From contig CAYFWF010000057.1 in the NCBI GenBank assembly GCA_964346815.1, forward strand, positions 124,001 through 188,000: a DNA stretch of 64,000 bases. Direction: 5' to 3'. This document shows positions 51,736 to 60,211 of this stretch, in pieces (positions within the stretch are counted from its first letter, which is position 1; every line of letters begins with the position of its first letter). The position numbers and the translations under genes were made by a program. This DNA comes from CAYFWF01 sp964346815. Lineage in GTDB: Bacteria; Acidobacteriota; Aminicenantia; Aminicenantales; Aminicenantaceae. The notes under the pieces were generated by a model. That model was given only the letters and a program-made list of their open reading frames with translations, made no database searches and was not told where the DNA came from.

Positions 51736-53676
51736 TCACAACCGAACCTCGAATCCTCCAAAGGCAGAAAAACCAGGCGTTCCGTAGCCTTTGATGGTTT
51801 CGTATGTTGTATCAAGAATATTGTCCAGCCGCAAAAAAACCTGGACATTTGGAAGGATATCATAGGATAAAGCTGCGTTGAGGAGTGTAAAAGGGGACAT
51901 TTGGACTCGAGTGGAGGTAAATCCTTGCCAGGCCATATCTTCACGATTTCCGGTGTAGATCAAGGAAAAAACAAGGGTTGCCTTATCGAGATGGCTGTAG
52001 CTGAATTTGGCAGTGAATTTATCCTTCGGCCGTCTCAGCAGAGCCCTGTTTCTTTCTTTGTCTTTGGCCTCTGTTCTCGTGTAGGAGGCTGAAAAGGCAA
52101 GGTTATCGAGGGGCGATGCTTGAATGGAAATCTCTGCCCCCTTGGATGTAGCCCTGGCGATATTCACGAATCCGAGCGTGTAATCGAAATCGATAAGATT
52201 CTCGAACTGACTGGAAAAATAAGTCGCTCCGATGAGCAGTCTTCCTCCCAAGAATGTCTGTTCGACCCCAGCATCCCAGCTCACTGCCTCTTCGGGTTTG
52301 AGATTTTCGTTTCCGATAGGCCCCCAAAAGGTTCCCGGGGCATAGAGCTGATAAAGGGAAGGAGATTTGAATCCTGTGCCAAAGGTCGCCTTTAACTTGG
52401 TGCCCGTTTTTTGGATGAAGTAGGCAGGCGCAAGACGGTAAGTGGTTGACCTGCCGGATTGACTGTGCATATCGAACCGAAGCCCTGTAGTAAGGAAAAA
52501 CTGTGCAGCCAGCCGAAGCTGATCCTGAATATAGATTCCTGTGTTGGAAGCTTTTTTGAGCGGAAATGTGCTGGAATAAGATCCCTCTATACTCTCTGAG
52601 TGGAACTCGGATTCGCCCTGTTCTTCCTGATATCCCGCCCCGAAAGTCAGGGTGTTAGCCTGGTGCAGGAAAACATTGTGCTGCCAATCCACTTTCCAAA
52701 GCTTGCTCCGGTACTTGGAGCGGTCCGAGTCAAATGGATGCAGACCGTCTGGGGGGTTCTCATTTTCTCTATCGTAACTTACAGAGGAGAAGCATAGCTT
52801 TTGCTCCCACCGGTTTTGGAGAAAAAGTCCCCGAATCTGCCCTTTGAGGAAGAAAGAATCGTATTGTTGGGTGTTGTTTGGGTCATCGCCGAAAGCGCCT
52901 CCGAAGTTGTCGATGTCAGTCTTGGTTTGGAGGGCCCTTGCAGAGAAGTCAAGACCGAGGTTTTCTGAAATCTGATATCCTATCCTTCCTGACAATGAAA
53001 GATTGTTATAGCCGTCTGCTTCAGAATTTCCTTCGAGCAGGGTATTTGCAGCCGATATTCCCTGGGACTGCAGGGCTGAAATCCAAAAAGAATAGTGAGC
53101 TCGCTTCGAACTTCCACTCATTCCGCCAGTTCCTGAAAAAGTGCTCTGAGATCCTCCGAAGGAAGAAAAATGGATCTCGGGTTTCCCCTCGCCTTTGTCG
53201 GTGATGATGTTGATCACTCCTGCCATGGCATCTGATCCATAGAGAGTGCTCTGTGGTCCACGAAGGATCTCGATCCGTTCTATGCTATCTACGGAAAGAT
53301 GTGCGAGATCGTAAGTTCTGGAGGGGGTGATCGGGTCGTTGAGTGCGACACCGTCTATCATCACCAGAGTGTGTTCCGAATTGGCTCCCCGAAGTAACGC
53401 GGTTGCCGATCCGCCCATAGGTCCAGACTGGATGATGGACAGCCCCATGACTTCTTGGAGGGCTTCGATAACGGTTGTTTTTTTCGACCGCTCCAGTTCC
53501 TGTTTGGTGATGACCGTTATAGAGCTGGCGATTTCCTGTATGGGAGTTTCGATTCGGGTAGCTGTGACGACGATTTTATGCTGGAGAGGAAATGTCTGTG
53601 TTTTTTGGTCTTCAGCCGCAAACACGGCTGAAAAAAAAGTCGAAGCGAGGATGAGAACAAGAAATCTTTTTAGCAC
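51736..53676 (-). CDS. btuB: TonB-dependent receptor, BtuB-like, under a cobalamin riboswitch
   Basis: A 646-residue outer-membrane receptor. Signal peptide, TonB box region (KIVVTATR), plug domain (ITVITKQELERSKKTTVIEA, LVMIDGVALNDP, IEILRGPQSTLYGSDAMAGV) and a 22-strand-type barrel ending in FGGFEVRL. The cobalamin riboswitch immediately upstream points to vitamin B12 or another corrinoid as substrate. Starts at GTG (53674-53676) with AAGGAGG six bases upstream. First gene of the string that continues into the second RND system. Confidence 0.9.
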   Translation of the reverse strand: MLKRFLVLILASTFFSAVFAAEDQKTQTFPLQHKIVVTATRIETPIQEIASSITVITKQELERSKKTTVIEALQEVMGLSIIQSGPMGGSATALLRGANSEHTLVMIDGVALNDPITPSRTYDLAHLSVDSIERIEILRGPQSTLYGSDAMAGVINIITDKGEGKPEIHFSSFGGSQSTFSGTGGMSGSSKRAHYSFWISALQSQGISAANTLLEGNSEADGYNNLSLSGRIGYQISENLGLDFSARALQTKTDIDNFGGAFGDDPNNTQQYDSFFLKGQIRGLFLQNRWEQKLCFSSVSYDRENENPPDGLHPFDSDRSKYRSKLWKVDWQHNVFLHQANTLTFGAGYQEEQGESEFHSESIEGSYSSTFPLKKASNTGIYIQDQLRLAAQFFLTTGLRFDMHSQSGRSTTYRLAPAYFIQKTGTKLKATFGTGFKSPSLYQLYAPGTFWGPIGNENLKPEEAVSWDAGVEQTFLGGRLLIGATYFSSQFENLIDFDYTLGFVNIARATSKGAEISIQASPLDNLAFSASYTRTEAKDKERNRALLRRPKDKFTAKFSYSHLDKATLVFSLIYTGNREDMAWQGFTSTRVQMSPFTLLNAALSYDILPNVQVFLRLDNILDTTYETIKGYGTPGFSAFGGFEVRL

Positions 53677-53735
53677 TGGTCGCCTCCTTATCTTTGGAAT
53701 CCCCGCCCTCTTCTTTTTCCAAGGAAAGTGTAGGT

Positions 53736-53774
53736 AAAAAAAATCGACCCAACCTTCCTCCCGAAGATGGGCTC
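53736..53774 (-). terminator. Rho-independent terminator of the cobalamin riboswitch
   Basis: On the minus strand, downstream of the B12 box, an imperfect stem (GCCCATCTTC with GAAGGTTGGG) is followed by TCGA and eight T residues. This is the expected expression platform: with cobalamin bound, transcription should stop here before the TonB receptor gene. Confidence 0.65.
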
Positions 53775-53945
53775 TTCAAGTTAAAGGGAGGTCTCCTGAC
53801 TTTCGGATCATCCTTCTTCCAGGCCTTCCCATTCTCAAAAGGAGAACAGTGGCGTGATCTGGAGTCCGTTCCCGATTACAGTAGCGGGGGCTGTGTCCGC
53901 TTCTCACGGACTTCCCTGCCCTTTAAACTTTTGAGTTTAAATTTT
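53775..53945 (-). ncRNA. Cobalamin (AdoCbl-type) riboswitch
   Basis: On the minus strand the conserved blocks occur in order: AGGGAAGTCCGTGAGAAGCG, then CAGCCCCCGCTACTGTAATC, the GCCACTG block (near 53848-53854), and the B12 box AGTCAGGAGACCTCCC (about 53786-53801). An A/T-rich 8-bp hairpin (TTTAAACT/AGTTTAAA) begins the element. The match to the Cbl riboswitch core is close to textbook. It controls the TonB receptor directly and, if transcription continues, the RND efflux genes. Confidence 0.93.
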
Positions 53946-53990
53946 CAAAGAGATAAGAAGTTTATCACAGTAAGTCTTGGGACACAATGA

Positions 53991-54731
53991 TTAATCTGTT
54001 TTCTTTTTTCTTTTTTCAAATTTCGAGTTCTGTTTTTGATGCTATGCGGAGGAGAGGCTATCCGTGAGCTGAATGTTTTTTTGAATAGAGAGAGGCTGCC
54101 TTCAACCTTTTTGGTGCTTAAGGCAGCCTTTGAGGGGATGGATTAAGAGGTTAAGGGATCTATGTAAAATCCTTCGCTAAAAGGAGGGTAAAAAAGGAGG
54201 GAGTTCCTTGTGGTGTATCCTTTTTTTTCTCTCATTTTCGTCATTCCATTTATATATACGCGTTTTCTGGTGAAAAAGTTGCTGAATTTTGAAAGAATTT
54301 GAGGCTTTTTTTGATTTTTTATGGGAAGATCAGAAAAACGGAAAAAATATGGATATTCTGGATTCGATATTCGCAGGCTTCACGTACGCTCGAAAAGACA
54401 GAGCAGAAACTCTTTGAATATAAACTGTTGATTCAGCTTAAGATAGGGAAGTATGAAACTCTTTCTGGGCTTTTTATCTTTCCCCTTTGCCAACTACCCA
54501 AATATTATATCATAGAAATAATTCAGAATTCAACAAATTTTTTTTAATTTCTCATAAATGCTGGTTTCCTCTGGTAAAGGACAGTTTTCTTGCCGAAAAA
54601 TGGACATTTTTCACTGATTTTTGGGAGGAATGAAAAAAGATCCTGGAAGGTCACGAAAGTCCGATCATATTTTTGACTAGACAGGGCATATTTTTTAGAA
54701 TGAAGCGAGAAAAACGCAAAGGAGTTGAGAA
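53991..54731. other. Long AT-rich intergenic region
   Basis: About 740 bases between the riboswitch leader and the decarboxylase gene, which diverge. No frame with coding character; an 82-codon frame at 54299-54547 is AT-driven and lacks a ribosome binding site. It holds a strong hairpin (54093-54129) and two AAAGGAGGG repeats (about 54180-54205) with no start codon at the right distance. Room for promoters of both flanking units, none with two good boxes. Confidence 0.5.
54093..54129. repeat. Strong intergenic hairpin
   Basis: AGGCTGCCTT (54093-54102) and AAGGCAGCCT (54120-54129) form a perfect 10-bp stem with a 17-base loop in which ACC/GGT may pair further. No T-run follows on either strand. 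Possible ncRNA end, operator, or relic terminator. Confidence 0.55.
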
Positions 54732-56147
54732 ATGGATAGAGACGCTTTTCGTCAGTTCGGCTATAGATTTGTGGATTGGGTAGTGGATTATTTTGATAGG
54801 CTCGATGAATTCCCCGTTAAGTCTCTTGTGAGTCCTGGAGATATCCGCAGGAGGCTTCCTGAAAGTCCTCCGCTTCGTGCAGAGCCTATGGAGAGGATTT
54901 TTCGGGACTTCGAGGAAATCGTCCTTCCTGGAATGACCCACTGGCAGCATCCCCTCTGGTTCGCTTATTTTCCTGCCAACAACAGTCCTCCTTCCATTTT
55001 GGCGGAGCTGCTCACAGCAGGAATGGGTGCCCAATGTATGGTATGGCAGACCTCCCCTGCAGCGGCCGAATTGGAGGAGGTTGTGATGGAGTGGCTGCAG
55101 AAGATGCTGAGGCTGCCGGAAGGGATGGTTGGAGTCATTCAAGATACTGCTTCTACGGCCACTTTGGTAGCCCTCCTTTCGGCCAGAGAAAAAACCACAG
55201 GTTTCCAAACGAATATAAAGGGAATGAAAGGCCGCCTCACAGCCTACGCCTCCGAAGAAACACATTCAAGCATCGAAAAGGGAGTCAAAATTGCCGGATA
55301 TGGCATCGAAAATCTTCGCCATATTCTTACAGATGAGAATTTTGCGATGATTCCGGAAAAACTCGAGGAAGCAATTGTGGAAGATAAAAGCAAGGGGCTC
55401 CGTCCAGCCTGTGTCGTAGCTACGGTCGGGACTACCTCTTCCACAGCCGTGGATCCGCTGGACCCTATCGGAAAGATCTGCGAGCGTCATGGGGTGTGGC
55501 TGCATGTGGATGCGGCTTTTTCCGGGACGGCTGCCATTCTGCCTGAAAAGAGATGGATGATAGATGGGATAGAGCGGGTGGATTCTTTTGTTTTCAATCC
55601 TCACAAGTGGATGCTGACCAATTTCGACTGCTCGGCCTATTTTGTCAAGGATCCAGAAACCTTGGTCCGGACATTTGAGATTCATCCTGAATATCTCAAG
55701 ACAGGAGTAGATGCCGAAGTGAAGAATTTTCGCGACTGGGGAATCCAATTAGGAAGACGGTTCAGAGCGTTGAAGTTGTGGTTTGTGCTCCGCTCTTATG
55801 GGGTTGAGGGGTTACAAAAAATGGTAAGGGAACATATCCGAATGGCCGAGATGTTTAAAGGCTGGGTCGAGAATCACGGCCAATTTGAGATCATGGCCCC
55901 CGTAACCGTGAGCTTGGTCTGCTTCCGGCTGAATGATGGAAGAAGCGAAGAAGAACTCAACGAATTGAACAAAATTTTCCTGGGAAAGCTCAACCAAACA
56001 GGAAAGCTGCTGCTAACTCATACCACTCTGCGGGGGAAATATGTATTGAGGCTGGCCGTCGCTGCGCGGCTGACCGAGGAGCGTCATGTTCAGGAAGCCT
56101 GGGGTATGATCAAATCCACAGCTGAGGATTTATTGAAAAAAGAATAA
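54732..56147 (+). CDS. Aromatic-L-amino-acid/pyridoxal-dependent decarboxylase
   Basis: A 471-residue group II PLP decarboxylase like DOPA/tryptophan decarboxylases. Features: an N-terminal swapped segment (FRQFGYRFVDWVVDYFDRLD), THWQHPLWFAYFPANNSPPS, His178 in EETHSSIEK stacking on PLP, Asp260 in HVDAAFSG, and Lys292 in NPHKWMLTNFDCSAYFV forming the Schiff base. It produces aromatic amines such as tyramine, tryptamine or phenylethylamine; the exact substrate is not predictable. AAAGGAG precedes the ATG. No exchanger or amine oxidase gene is adjacent, so acid-resistance or energy roles are not supported. A terminator-like stem follows at 56200-56226. Confidence 0.93.
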   Translation: MDRDAFRQFGYRFVDWVVDYFDRLDEFPVKSLVSPGDIRRRLPESPPLRAEPMERIFRDFEEIVLPGMTHWQHPLWFAYFPANNSPPSILAELLTAGMGAQCMVWQTSPAAAELEEVVMEWLQKMLRLPEGMVGVIQDTASTATLVALLSAREKTTGFQTNIKGMKGRLTAYASEETHSSIEKGVKIAGYGIENLRHILTDENFAMIPEKLEEAIVEDKSKGLRPACVVATVGTTSSTAVDPLDPIGKICERHGVWLHVDAAFSGTAAILPEKRWMIDGIERVDSFVFNPHKWMLTNFDCSAYFVKDPETLVRTFEIHPEYLKTGVDAEVKNFRDWGIQLGRRFRALKLWFVLRSYGVEGLQKMVREHIRMAEMFKGWVENHGQFEIMAPVTVSLVCFRLNDGRSEEELNELNKIFLGKLNQTGKLLLTHTTLRGKYVLRLAVAARLTEERHVQEAWGMIKSTAEDLLKKE

Positions 56148-56199
56148 AAAATACAGGGATTGTCGTTTTCTAGGAGCCATTCAGTGGATTGGCTCTGAG

Positions 56200-56226
56200 A
56201 AATGATTTCCATTGGGTCATTTTTTT
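56200..56226 (+). terminator. Likely terminator after the decarboxylase gene
   Basis: AAATGA and TCATTT pair around an 11-base loop and run into a T-rich end (TTTTTTGTTTT). A 6-bp stem GAGCCA/TGGCTC (56174-56195) lies just before. The T-run overlaps the 3' end of the convergent trmO gene. Confidence 0.45.
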
Positions 56227-56702
56227 GTTTTGGGTTCGACGTTTTGAGGAGGAACGGTCCATTGTTCCAGCCAGCCGAATCTGGCATCTGGCTTTTGTTC
56301 TTTGGGCGTATAAGGTTTGATATCCAGGATGGGAGTTCCCTCTATCATATCCACTCCCGATACCCTCAGAACTCTTCCCTTTCTTTCCATCAAATTGAGT
56401 ACAGTGAAGCCTATGGAGTTGGGCCTATTGGGGCTTCGAGTAGAAAAAACTCCCCTCTCACTGCCATCGAAAGGGGGATGGGCATGGAGAGAATGGCTCT
56501 CGGATTTGTGGAACGCAAAGATAAGAATGATATGAGAGAATCCATCGATGTCTTTCAGGCCTTCTGAAAATTCCGGGAAGATCTCGAGTTCGCCTTGAAC
56601 AGAATCAAAACCCTTGGGATCGATACACCGGGCTTTCTTGATCTCATCTTTGTTTTTAAAAGGAGAATGAACGACTCCAATTGGTTTAAATACGATTTCC
56701 AT
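56217..56702 (-). CDS. trmO: tRNA (N6-threonylcarbamoyladenosine(37)-N6)-methyltransferase TrmO
   Basis: A 161-residue protein of the UPF0066/TsaA family, a small beta-barrel SAM enzyme that methylates t6A37 in some tRNAs. It begins MEIVFKPIGVVHSPFKNKDE. It contains FSHIILIFAFHKS and the diagnostic RGVFSTRSPNRPNSIGFTVL, then VSGVDMIEGTPILDIKPYTP. Its ATG lies inside the end of the GIY-YIG gene (17-base overlap). Confidence 0.9.
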   Translation of the reverse strand: MEIVFKPIGVVHSPFKNKDEIKKARCIDPKGFDSVQGELEIFPEFSEGLKDIDGFSHIILIFAFHKSESHSLHAHPPFDGSERGVFSTRSPNRPNSIGFTVLNLMERKGRVLRVSGVDMIEGTPILDIKPYTPKEQKPDARFGWLEQWTVPPQNVEPKTKK

Positions 56703-57180
56703 CTTGCTTCACAATTTTAAACAAAATGCTCTGTCTTAACGATTCTAGCTCGTTCAGACTGTCTGGCAAAGAGAGAAGGTGGCCAGGGCAGCGGCAGTCC
56801 GAGGAGCCGAATCCCCTTTGTGCCGGCTGAGCAGAAGGAAAAAGGCCTTTGATTGTTCTTGCTGTCTGACATTCATCGAAAAAATTTTCCTTTATCCAGA
56901 TTTCTTTAATCCGGGCTCTATGTAGCAAGAAATCTATGTGCCAATGGATCTTTTTTTGGCTGCTCAGATGCCGTTTGAGCCTGGCCTGGAGCGCTTTCCT
57001 GGCCCTTCCGATGTACAGATACATTCCCTTCCGGAATTCGGTTTTCGGAAGTTTTCCTGGCTTGATTCTGTATGTCTTGGCCAGCTTTATGACTAAGATA
57101 TAGGTGCCCTTGTCATCCCTTAGAAGCGGAACATCGGCAGTGCAAAATCTCAGCAGTTCTGGATGTTCCTTATGTCTCAT
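56686..57180 (-). CDS. GIY-YIG nuclease-fold protein (DUF123)
   Basis: A 164-residue protein. Residues about 24-110 match DUF123, a GIY-YIG variant: DDKGTYILVIKLAKT, FRKGMYLYIGRARKALQARL and KRHLSSQKKIHWHIDFLL. The tail has GFGSSDCRCPGHLL, a Cys-containing motif typical of DUF123 proteins, then a Leu-rich end. Some archaeal relatives are fused to endonuclease III, suggesting a DNA-repair link; no activity is established. Overlaps trmO. Confidence 0.85.
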   Translation of the reverse strand: MRHKEHPELLRFCTADVPLLRDDKGTYILVIKLAKTYRIKPGKLPKTEFRKGMYLYIGRARKALQARLKRHLSSQKKIHWHIDFLLHRARIKEIWIKENFFDECQTARTIKGLFPSAQPAQRGFGSSDCRCPGHLLSLPDSLNELESLRQSILFKIVKQDGNRI

Positions 57181-57238
57181 TTCCTTAGATACTCGTGCTT
57201 ACGGCCGGAGATATAAAGACCAGGAATTGTGTTCTGGG

Positions 57239-58204
57239 TCAATCGTTTACATAGGAAAGCCAGGACTCATATTCTTTGTTCTCTCCGGTGACGATCTCCA
57301 TGTAGGCCTTCATGAGCCTCTTGGTAATGGCACCTGTTTGCCCTGCGGCGATGGTGTATTCCTCGGCGGGTTCATCGGGGTCAGAAGCGTCTGTGGCCCG
57401 GACAATCGGGGCAAGTTCCACGGCAGTGCCTGAAAAAAAGACCTCATCGGCCTGAAGAAACTCCTGCCTGGTTATGGGACCGATTGTGGTCGTGATCCCC
57501 AAGTCTTCCGCGATTTTAAGGATGCTCGTTCGGGTTATGCCCTCCAGGATTGACTCCGTAACGTCGTTTGTCTTCAGGACTCCATCTTTGACGATGAGAA
57601 TGTTCTCTCCAGGGCCTTCGGCCACGTTGCCTTCAAGGTTCAGAAACACTGCCTCGTCATAGCCCTTCTCTCGGGCCAGAGCGCCGTATATGGTGGATAG
57701 AATATACAATCCTCCGAGTTTAGCCTTCATATCGAACTGGCTGTGGTGGATTCTTCTCCAGGGAAGGAGATAGACATGCACACCCTTTTCTGTTCTATCT
57801 CCGAGATAAGCCCCCCATTCCCAGGCCGCAATCATTAGCTCTACTGGGGAAAATCTAGGCACGAGCCCTAAATTTCCGTAAGCATAGAAGAGAAGAGGGC
57901 GGATATATGCGGATTCCAGTTGATTTTCTTTAATGACGAGTTTTATCGCTTCCGCGATTTCATCTTCGGTGTAGGGAACACGCATTTTTAAAAGAGAAGC
58001 GGAATAAAAAAATCGCTCGAGGTGATCAGAAAGGCGGAAAACTGCGGGTCCTTTAGGCGTTTTGTAGGCACGGATTCCTTCGAATACAGACGTTCCATAA
58101 TGGAGAGCATGGCTCATGGCATGAACATTCGGTTCTACCCAGTCGTAGAATCTTCCCATGTGCCAGAATTTTTTTGCTCGAGGGAAATGAGAATTATCAA
58201 ACAT
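57239..58204 (-). CDS. ilvE: Branched-chain amino acid aminotransferase
   Basis: A 321-residue fold-type IV PLP enzyme making or degrading Val, Leu and Ile. It has HALHYGTSVFEGIRAY near the N-terminus, AYIRPLLFYAYGNLGLVP, and the Schiff-base Lys in FDMKAKLGGLYILSTIYGAL, then EAVFLNLEGNVAEGPGENIL and FFSGTAVELAPIVRATD. AAAAGGAG lies just before the ATG and an 8-bp hairpin lies just upstream of it (58226-58258). Confidence 0.93.
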   Translation of the reverse strand: MFDNSHFPRAKKFWHMGRFYDWVEPNVHAMSHALHYGTSVFEGIRAYKTPKGPAVFRLSDHLERFFYSASLLKMRVPYTEDEIAEAIKLVIKENQLESAYIRPLLFYAYGNLGLVPRFSPVELMIAAWEWGAYLGDRTEKGVHVYLLPWRRIHHSQFDMKAKLGGLYILSTIYGALAREKGYDEAVFLNLEGNVAEGPGENILIVKDGVLKTNDVTESILEGITRTSILKIAEDLGITTTIGPITRQEFLQADEVFFSGTAVELAPIVRATDASDPDEPAEEYTIAAGQTGAITKRLMKAYMEIVTGENKEYESWLSYVND

Positions 58205-58225
58205 AATGACTCCTTTTAGGAACGA

Positions 58226-58258
58226 TTCAAGTCTTTTGGCGCCTGGACGTGACTTGAA
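58226..58258 (-). promoter_or_regulatory. Leader hairpin upstream of ilvE
   Basis: TTCAAGTC (58226-58233) and GACTTGAA (58251-58258) are perfect 8-bp arms; the 17-base loop contains a GGCGCC palindrome. It lies between the DUF6125 stop and the ilvE ribosome binding site. No leader peptide rich in Leu/Val/Ile codons and no T-box motif were recognised. Confidence 0.4.
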
Positions 58259-58456
58259 GAGGGGGAGGAAGTTCTTTCACCTTTTTCTGAGTCCTTATAC
58301 CAGGAAATGGTGTTAGAAATATTCGGAGAAACATTAAATTACCACAAATTTCGTAAAATGGAAAGAATCTTTTAACTGAATTTTTCGTGAACGCGAACCG
58401 TCTGAAACAAGGCATGAAGACTGTGGTGGTGACATCAGGGACACGAAACATCCCGG

Positions 58457-58978
58457 TCAAGTCTTCCTGGGTTGGAGCGTAAATTCCCATGCACACCAGA
58501 TATCTGGAGGATGAGGATCTGGAGGACAAACGAGACATCGGGTTTGGATCCTGTGGTCAATGGTCCTGGCAAAGCCGCTGTATTCTACAATTCCTACGGA
58601 TTTACAAGGGAAATCGGGCAATCCCTGTCTTTTTCGGGCCTCCTGAACACGACAGCGGTTCATGCGGAATACACATCGCGTTTCACTCGCTTCGCTAACC
58701 TCTTGGACATTGATGTGGGCATAGAGCCTGAATTTGAGAGCTTGAATAAGGGCGGGAATACCTCCCCCAGGAGAAAACTCCAGTCTCTTCATGATTCTTT
58801 TCGCTTCGATAACTGTGAATTGTTCCCATGCCTGTTTATCGAGATCCATGGCAGCCTCGATGCCGAATCTGTCCTCCACGGCCCGGAACCAGAGACCGTC
58901 GTGAGCCAGCCAATTCTTGGATGCATCGATCAGAAGTTCATGGAGTTCTCTTTTCGTTAAATCCTTGATATCTTTCAT
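58457..58978 (-). CDS. DUF6125 family cytosolic protein
   Basis: A 173-residue protein: a helical N-terminal half (ELHELLIDASKNWLAHDGLW, EAAMDLDKQAWEQFTVIEAK) and a C-terminal half with conserved cysteines (MNRCRVQEARKRQGLPDFPC, RTIDHRIQTRCLVCPPDPHP, IWCAWEFTL). Homologs from anaerobic bacteria share this pattern, which may bind a metal or small ligand. No function is known. One-base overlap (TAATG) with the radical SAM gene upstream suggests a shared role. Confidence 0.8.
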   Translation of the reverse strand: MKDIKDLTKRELHELLIDASKNWLAHDGLWFRAVEDRFGIEAAMDLDKQAWEQFTVIEAKRIMKRLEFSPGGGIPALIQALKFRLYAHINVQEVSEASETRCVFRMNRCRVQEARKRQGLPDFPCKSVGIVEYSGFARTIDHRIQTRCLVCPPDPHPPDIWCAWEFTLQPRKT

Positions 58979-59958
58979 TACAATCCTTCGTGATTTTTTT
59001 GGGTGTGATTTCCGGAGGAAGAGGATTCATAGTATTTACGGCCCTTATGTGTGACGAGCTTGATCTTTTTCTCTTTGAGAAGAATGTCGATGTATTTCAG
59101 AATTTCATTCTCATGCTTTCCCAGAGACGCAGCCATATCCGAAAGGGTCACGGGCCTCCTTCGAACCATTGAGAGCACCACATCCTTGAGATCGATCGAC
59201 GATGGCGTATGCTGGATTTTGTCGAATTCAGCGATAATCTCGGCTTTTTTCCCGAAGATTTTCTTGATGGACTTCAGCTCTGGAAGACTTAGAGGGCGAG
59301 CGAAGTTTTCTGCTGGCGGTCTGACCACTGTGTTGAGATGAATTCTTTCGGGATGGATCTCGTTGATCACCTCTTTGAGTTTTTGGATGTGCGAAGGAGA
59401 GTCGTTTATTCCTTTAACCAGGAGAATCTCGAGCCAGATCAATCCTTTGAATTCTCGCCGGAATTTTTTCAGCCCGTCGATGATTTCCTGGATTTTTAGG
59501 GAAGGATAGGGCCTGTTGATTCGATCGAAAACCTCTTGAGTCGCTGCGTCCAGGGAAGGGACAACCAAATCTGCATGGAGCAGGGCTTCTCTCACGCTTT
59601 TTTTTGTGAGAAGAGTGCTGTTGGTAAGGACAGCCACCGGAATGGGAGTGGTTTTTTTGATTTTTTTTATGAGGCTGCCAAGAGAGGAGGTAAGCGTCGG
59701 TTCTCCGGAGCCAGAAAACGTGATGTAGTCGATTCTCTGCCCTGAATCAAGGACCTTTCTTATTTGCTGCAGGATAACATCTTCGGAAAAGTATTTTTTT
59801 CTTTGAACGGTTTTTCGTTTCGTTGTCCCGAGTTGACAATAGATACAATCGAGGGAACATATTTTGTAAGGAAGAAGGTCTATCCCGAGAGAAAAACCCA
59901 GGCGTCTCGAGGGGACAGGACCATAAATGTGGGACCTGTGTTTTTCCCCCACTTTCAT
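58978..59958 (-). CDS. Radical SAM protein (COG0731 type)
   Basis: A 326-residue protein with the [4Fe-4S]-SAM motif CSLDCIYC after an N-terminal YGPVPSRRLGFSLGIDLLPY, a recurring signature of this family. Further blocks are YITFSGSGEPTLTSSLGSLI, AVLTNSTLL and a C-terminal winged-helix-like region (TLSDMAASLGKHENEILKYI). Its relatives include Tyw1-like and uncharacterised enzymes; no reaction is assigned. Followed by the DUF6125 gene and preceded by the small DUF6485 gene, all on one strand. Confidence 0.88.
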   Translation of the reverse strand: MKVGEKHRSHIYGPVPSRRLGFSLGIDLLPYKICSLDCIYCQLGTTKRKTVQRKKYFSEDVILQQIRKVLDSGQRIDYITFSGSGEPTLTSSLGSLIKKIKKTTPIPVAVLTNSTLLTKKSVREALLHADLVVPSLDAATQEVFDRINRPYPSLKIQEIIDGLKKFRREFKGLIWLEILLVKGINDSPSHIQKLKEVINEIHPERIHLNTVVRPPAENFARPLSLPELKSIKKIFGKKAEIIAEFDKIQHTPSSIDLKDVVLSMVRRRPVTLSDMAASLGKHENEILKYIDILLKEKKIKLVTHKGRKYYESSSSGNHTQKNHEGL

Positions 59959-59970
59959 TTTCCTTTATGT

Positions 59971-60174
59971 CTAGGCTTTGTCTTTGTAGGTTTCCATGAA
60001 TCGCCGAAGAGATCTGTCGTATGTTTTTTCCACATCGTCAGGAAAGAGACAGGCTGGAAGTTCTCTCATTCTCCAGTGGTAAGGAAGGCACTCGCAGCAG
60101 ATTCCCTTACGGCTGCAGGGGTCCCAGGTGCAGTTGCATTTCTGGAGATTTTGTTTTTCTTGGCATTCTTTCAT
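59971..60174 (-). CDS. DUF6485 small cysteine-rich protein
   Basis: A 67-residue protein with eight Cys in about 40 residues: QKCNCTWDPCSRKGICCECL, then PYHWRMRELPACLFP and a charged helix. This is the DUF6485 pattern, expected to bind zinc or an iron-sulfur cluster; function unknown. It lies 12 bases upstream of the radical SAM gene and 37 bases downstream of the NifU-like gene. Confidence 0.85.
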   Translation of the reverse strand: MKECQEKQNLQKCNCTWDPCSRKGICCECLPYHWRMRELPACLFPDDVEKTYDRSLRRFMETYKDKA

Positions 60175-60211
60175 GATTGATCTCCAAATGGATTGGACTT
60201 ATTTAATCAGG

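Noticed and set aside
54299..54547. An 82-codon frame in the long intergenic region.
   Set aside because: Composition is AT-driven, no ribosome binding site, no domain or signal pattern.
58205..58456. T-box or attenuator leader for ilvE.
   Set aside because: No T-box sequence, specifier loop or leader peptide with branched-chain codons was found; only a simple hairpin.
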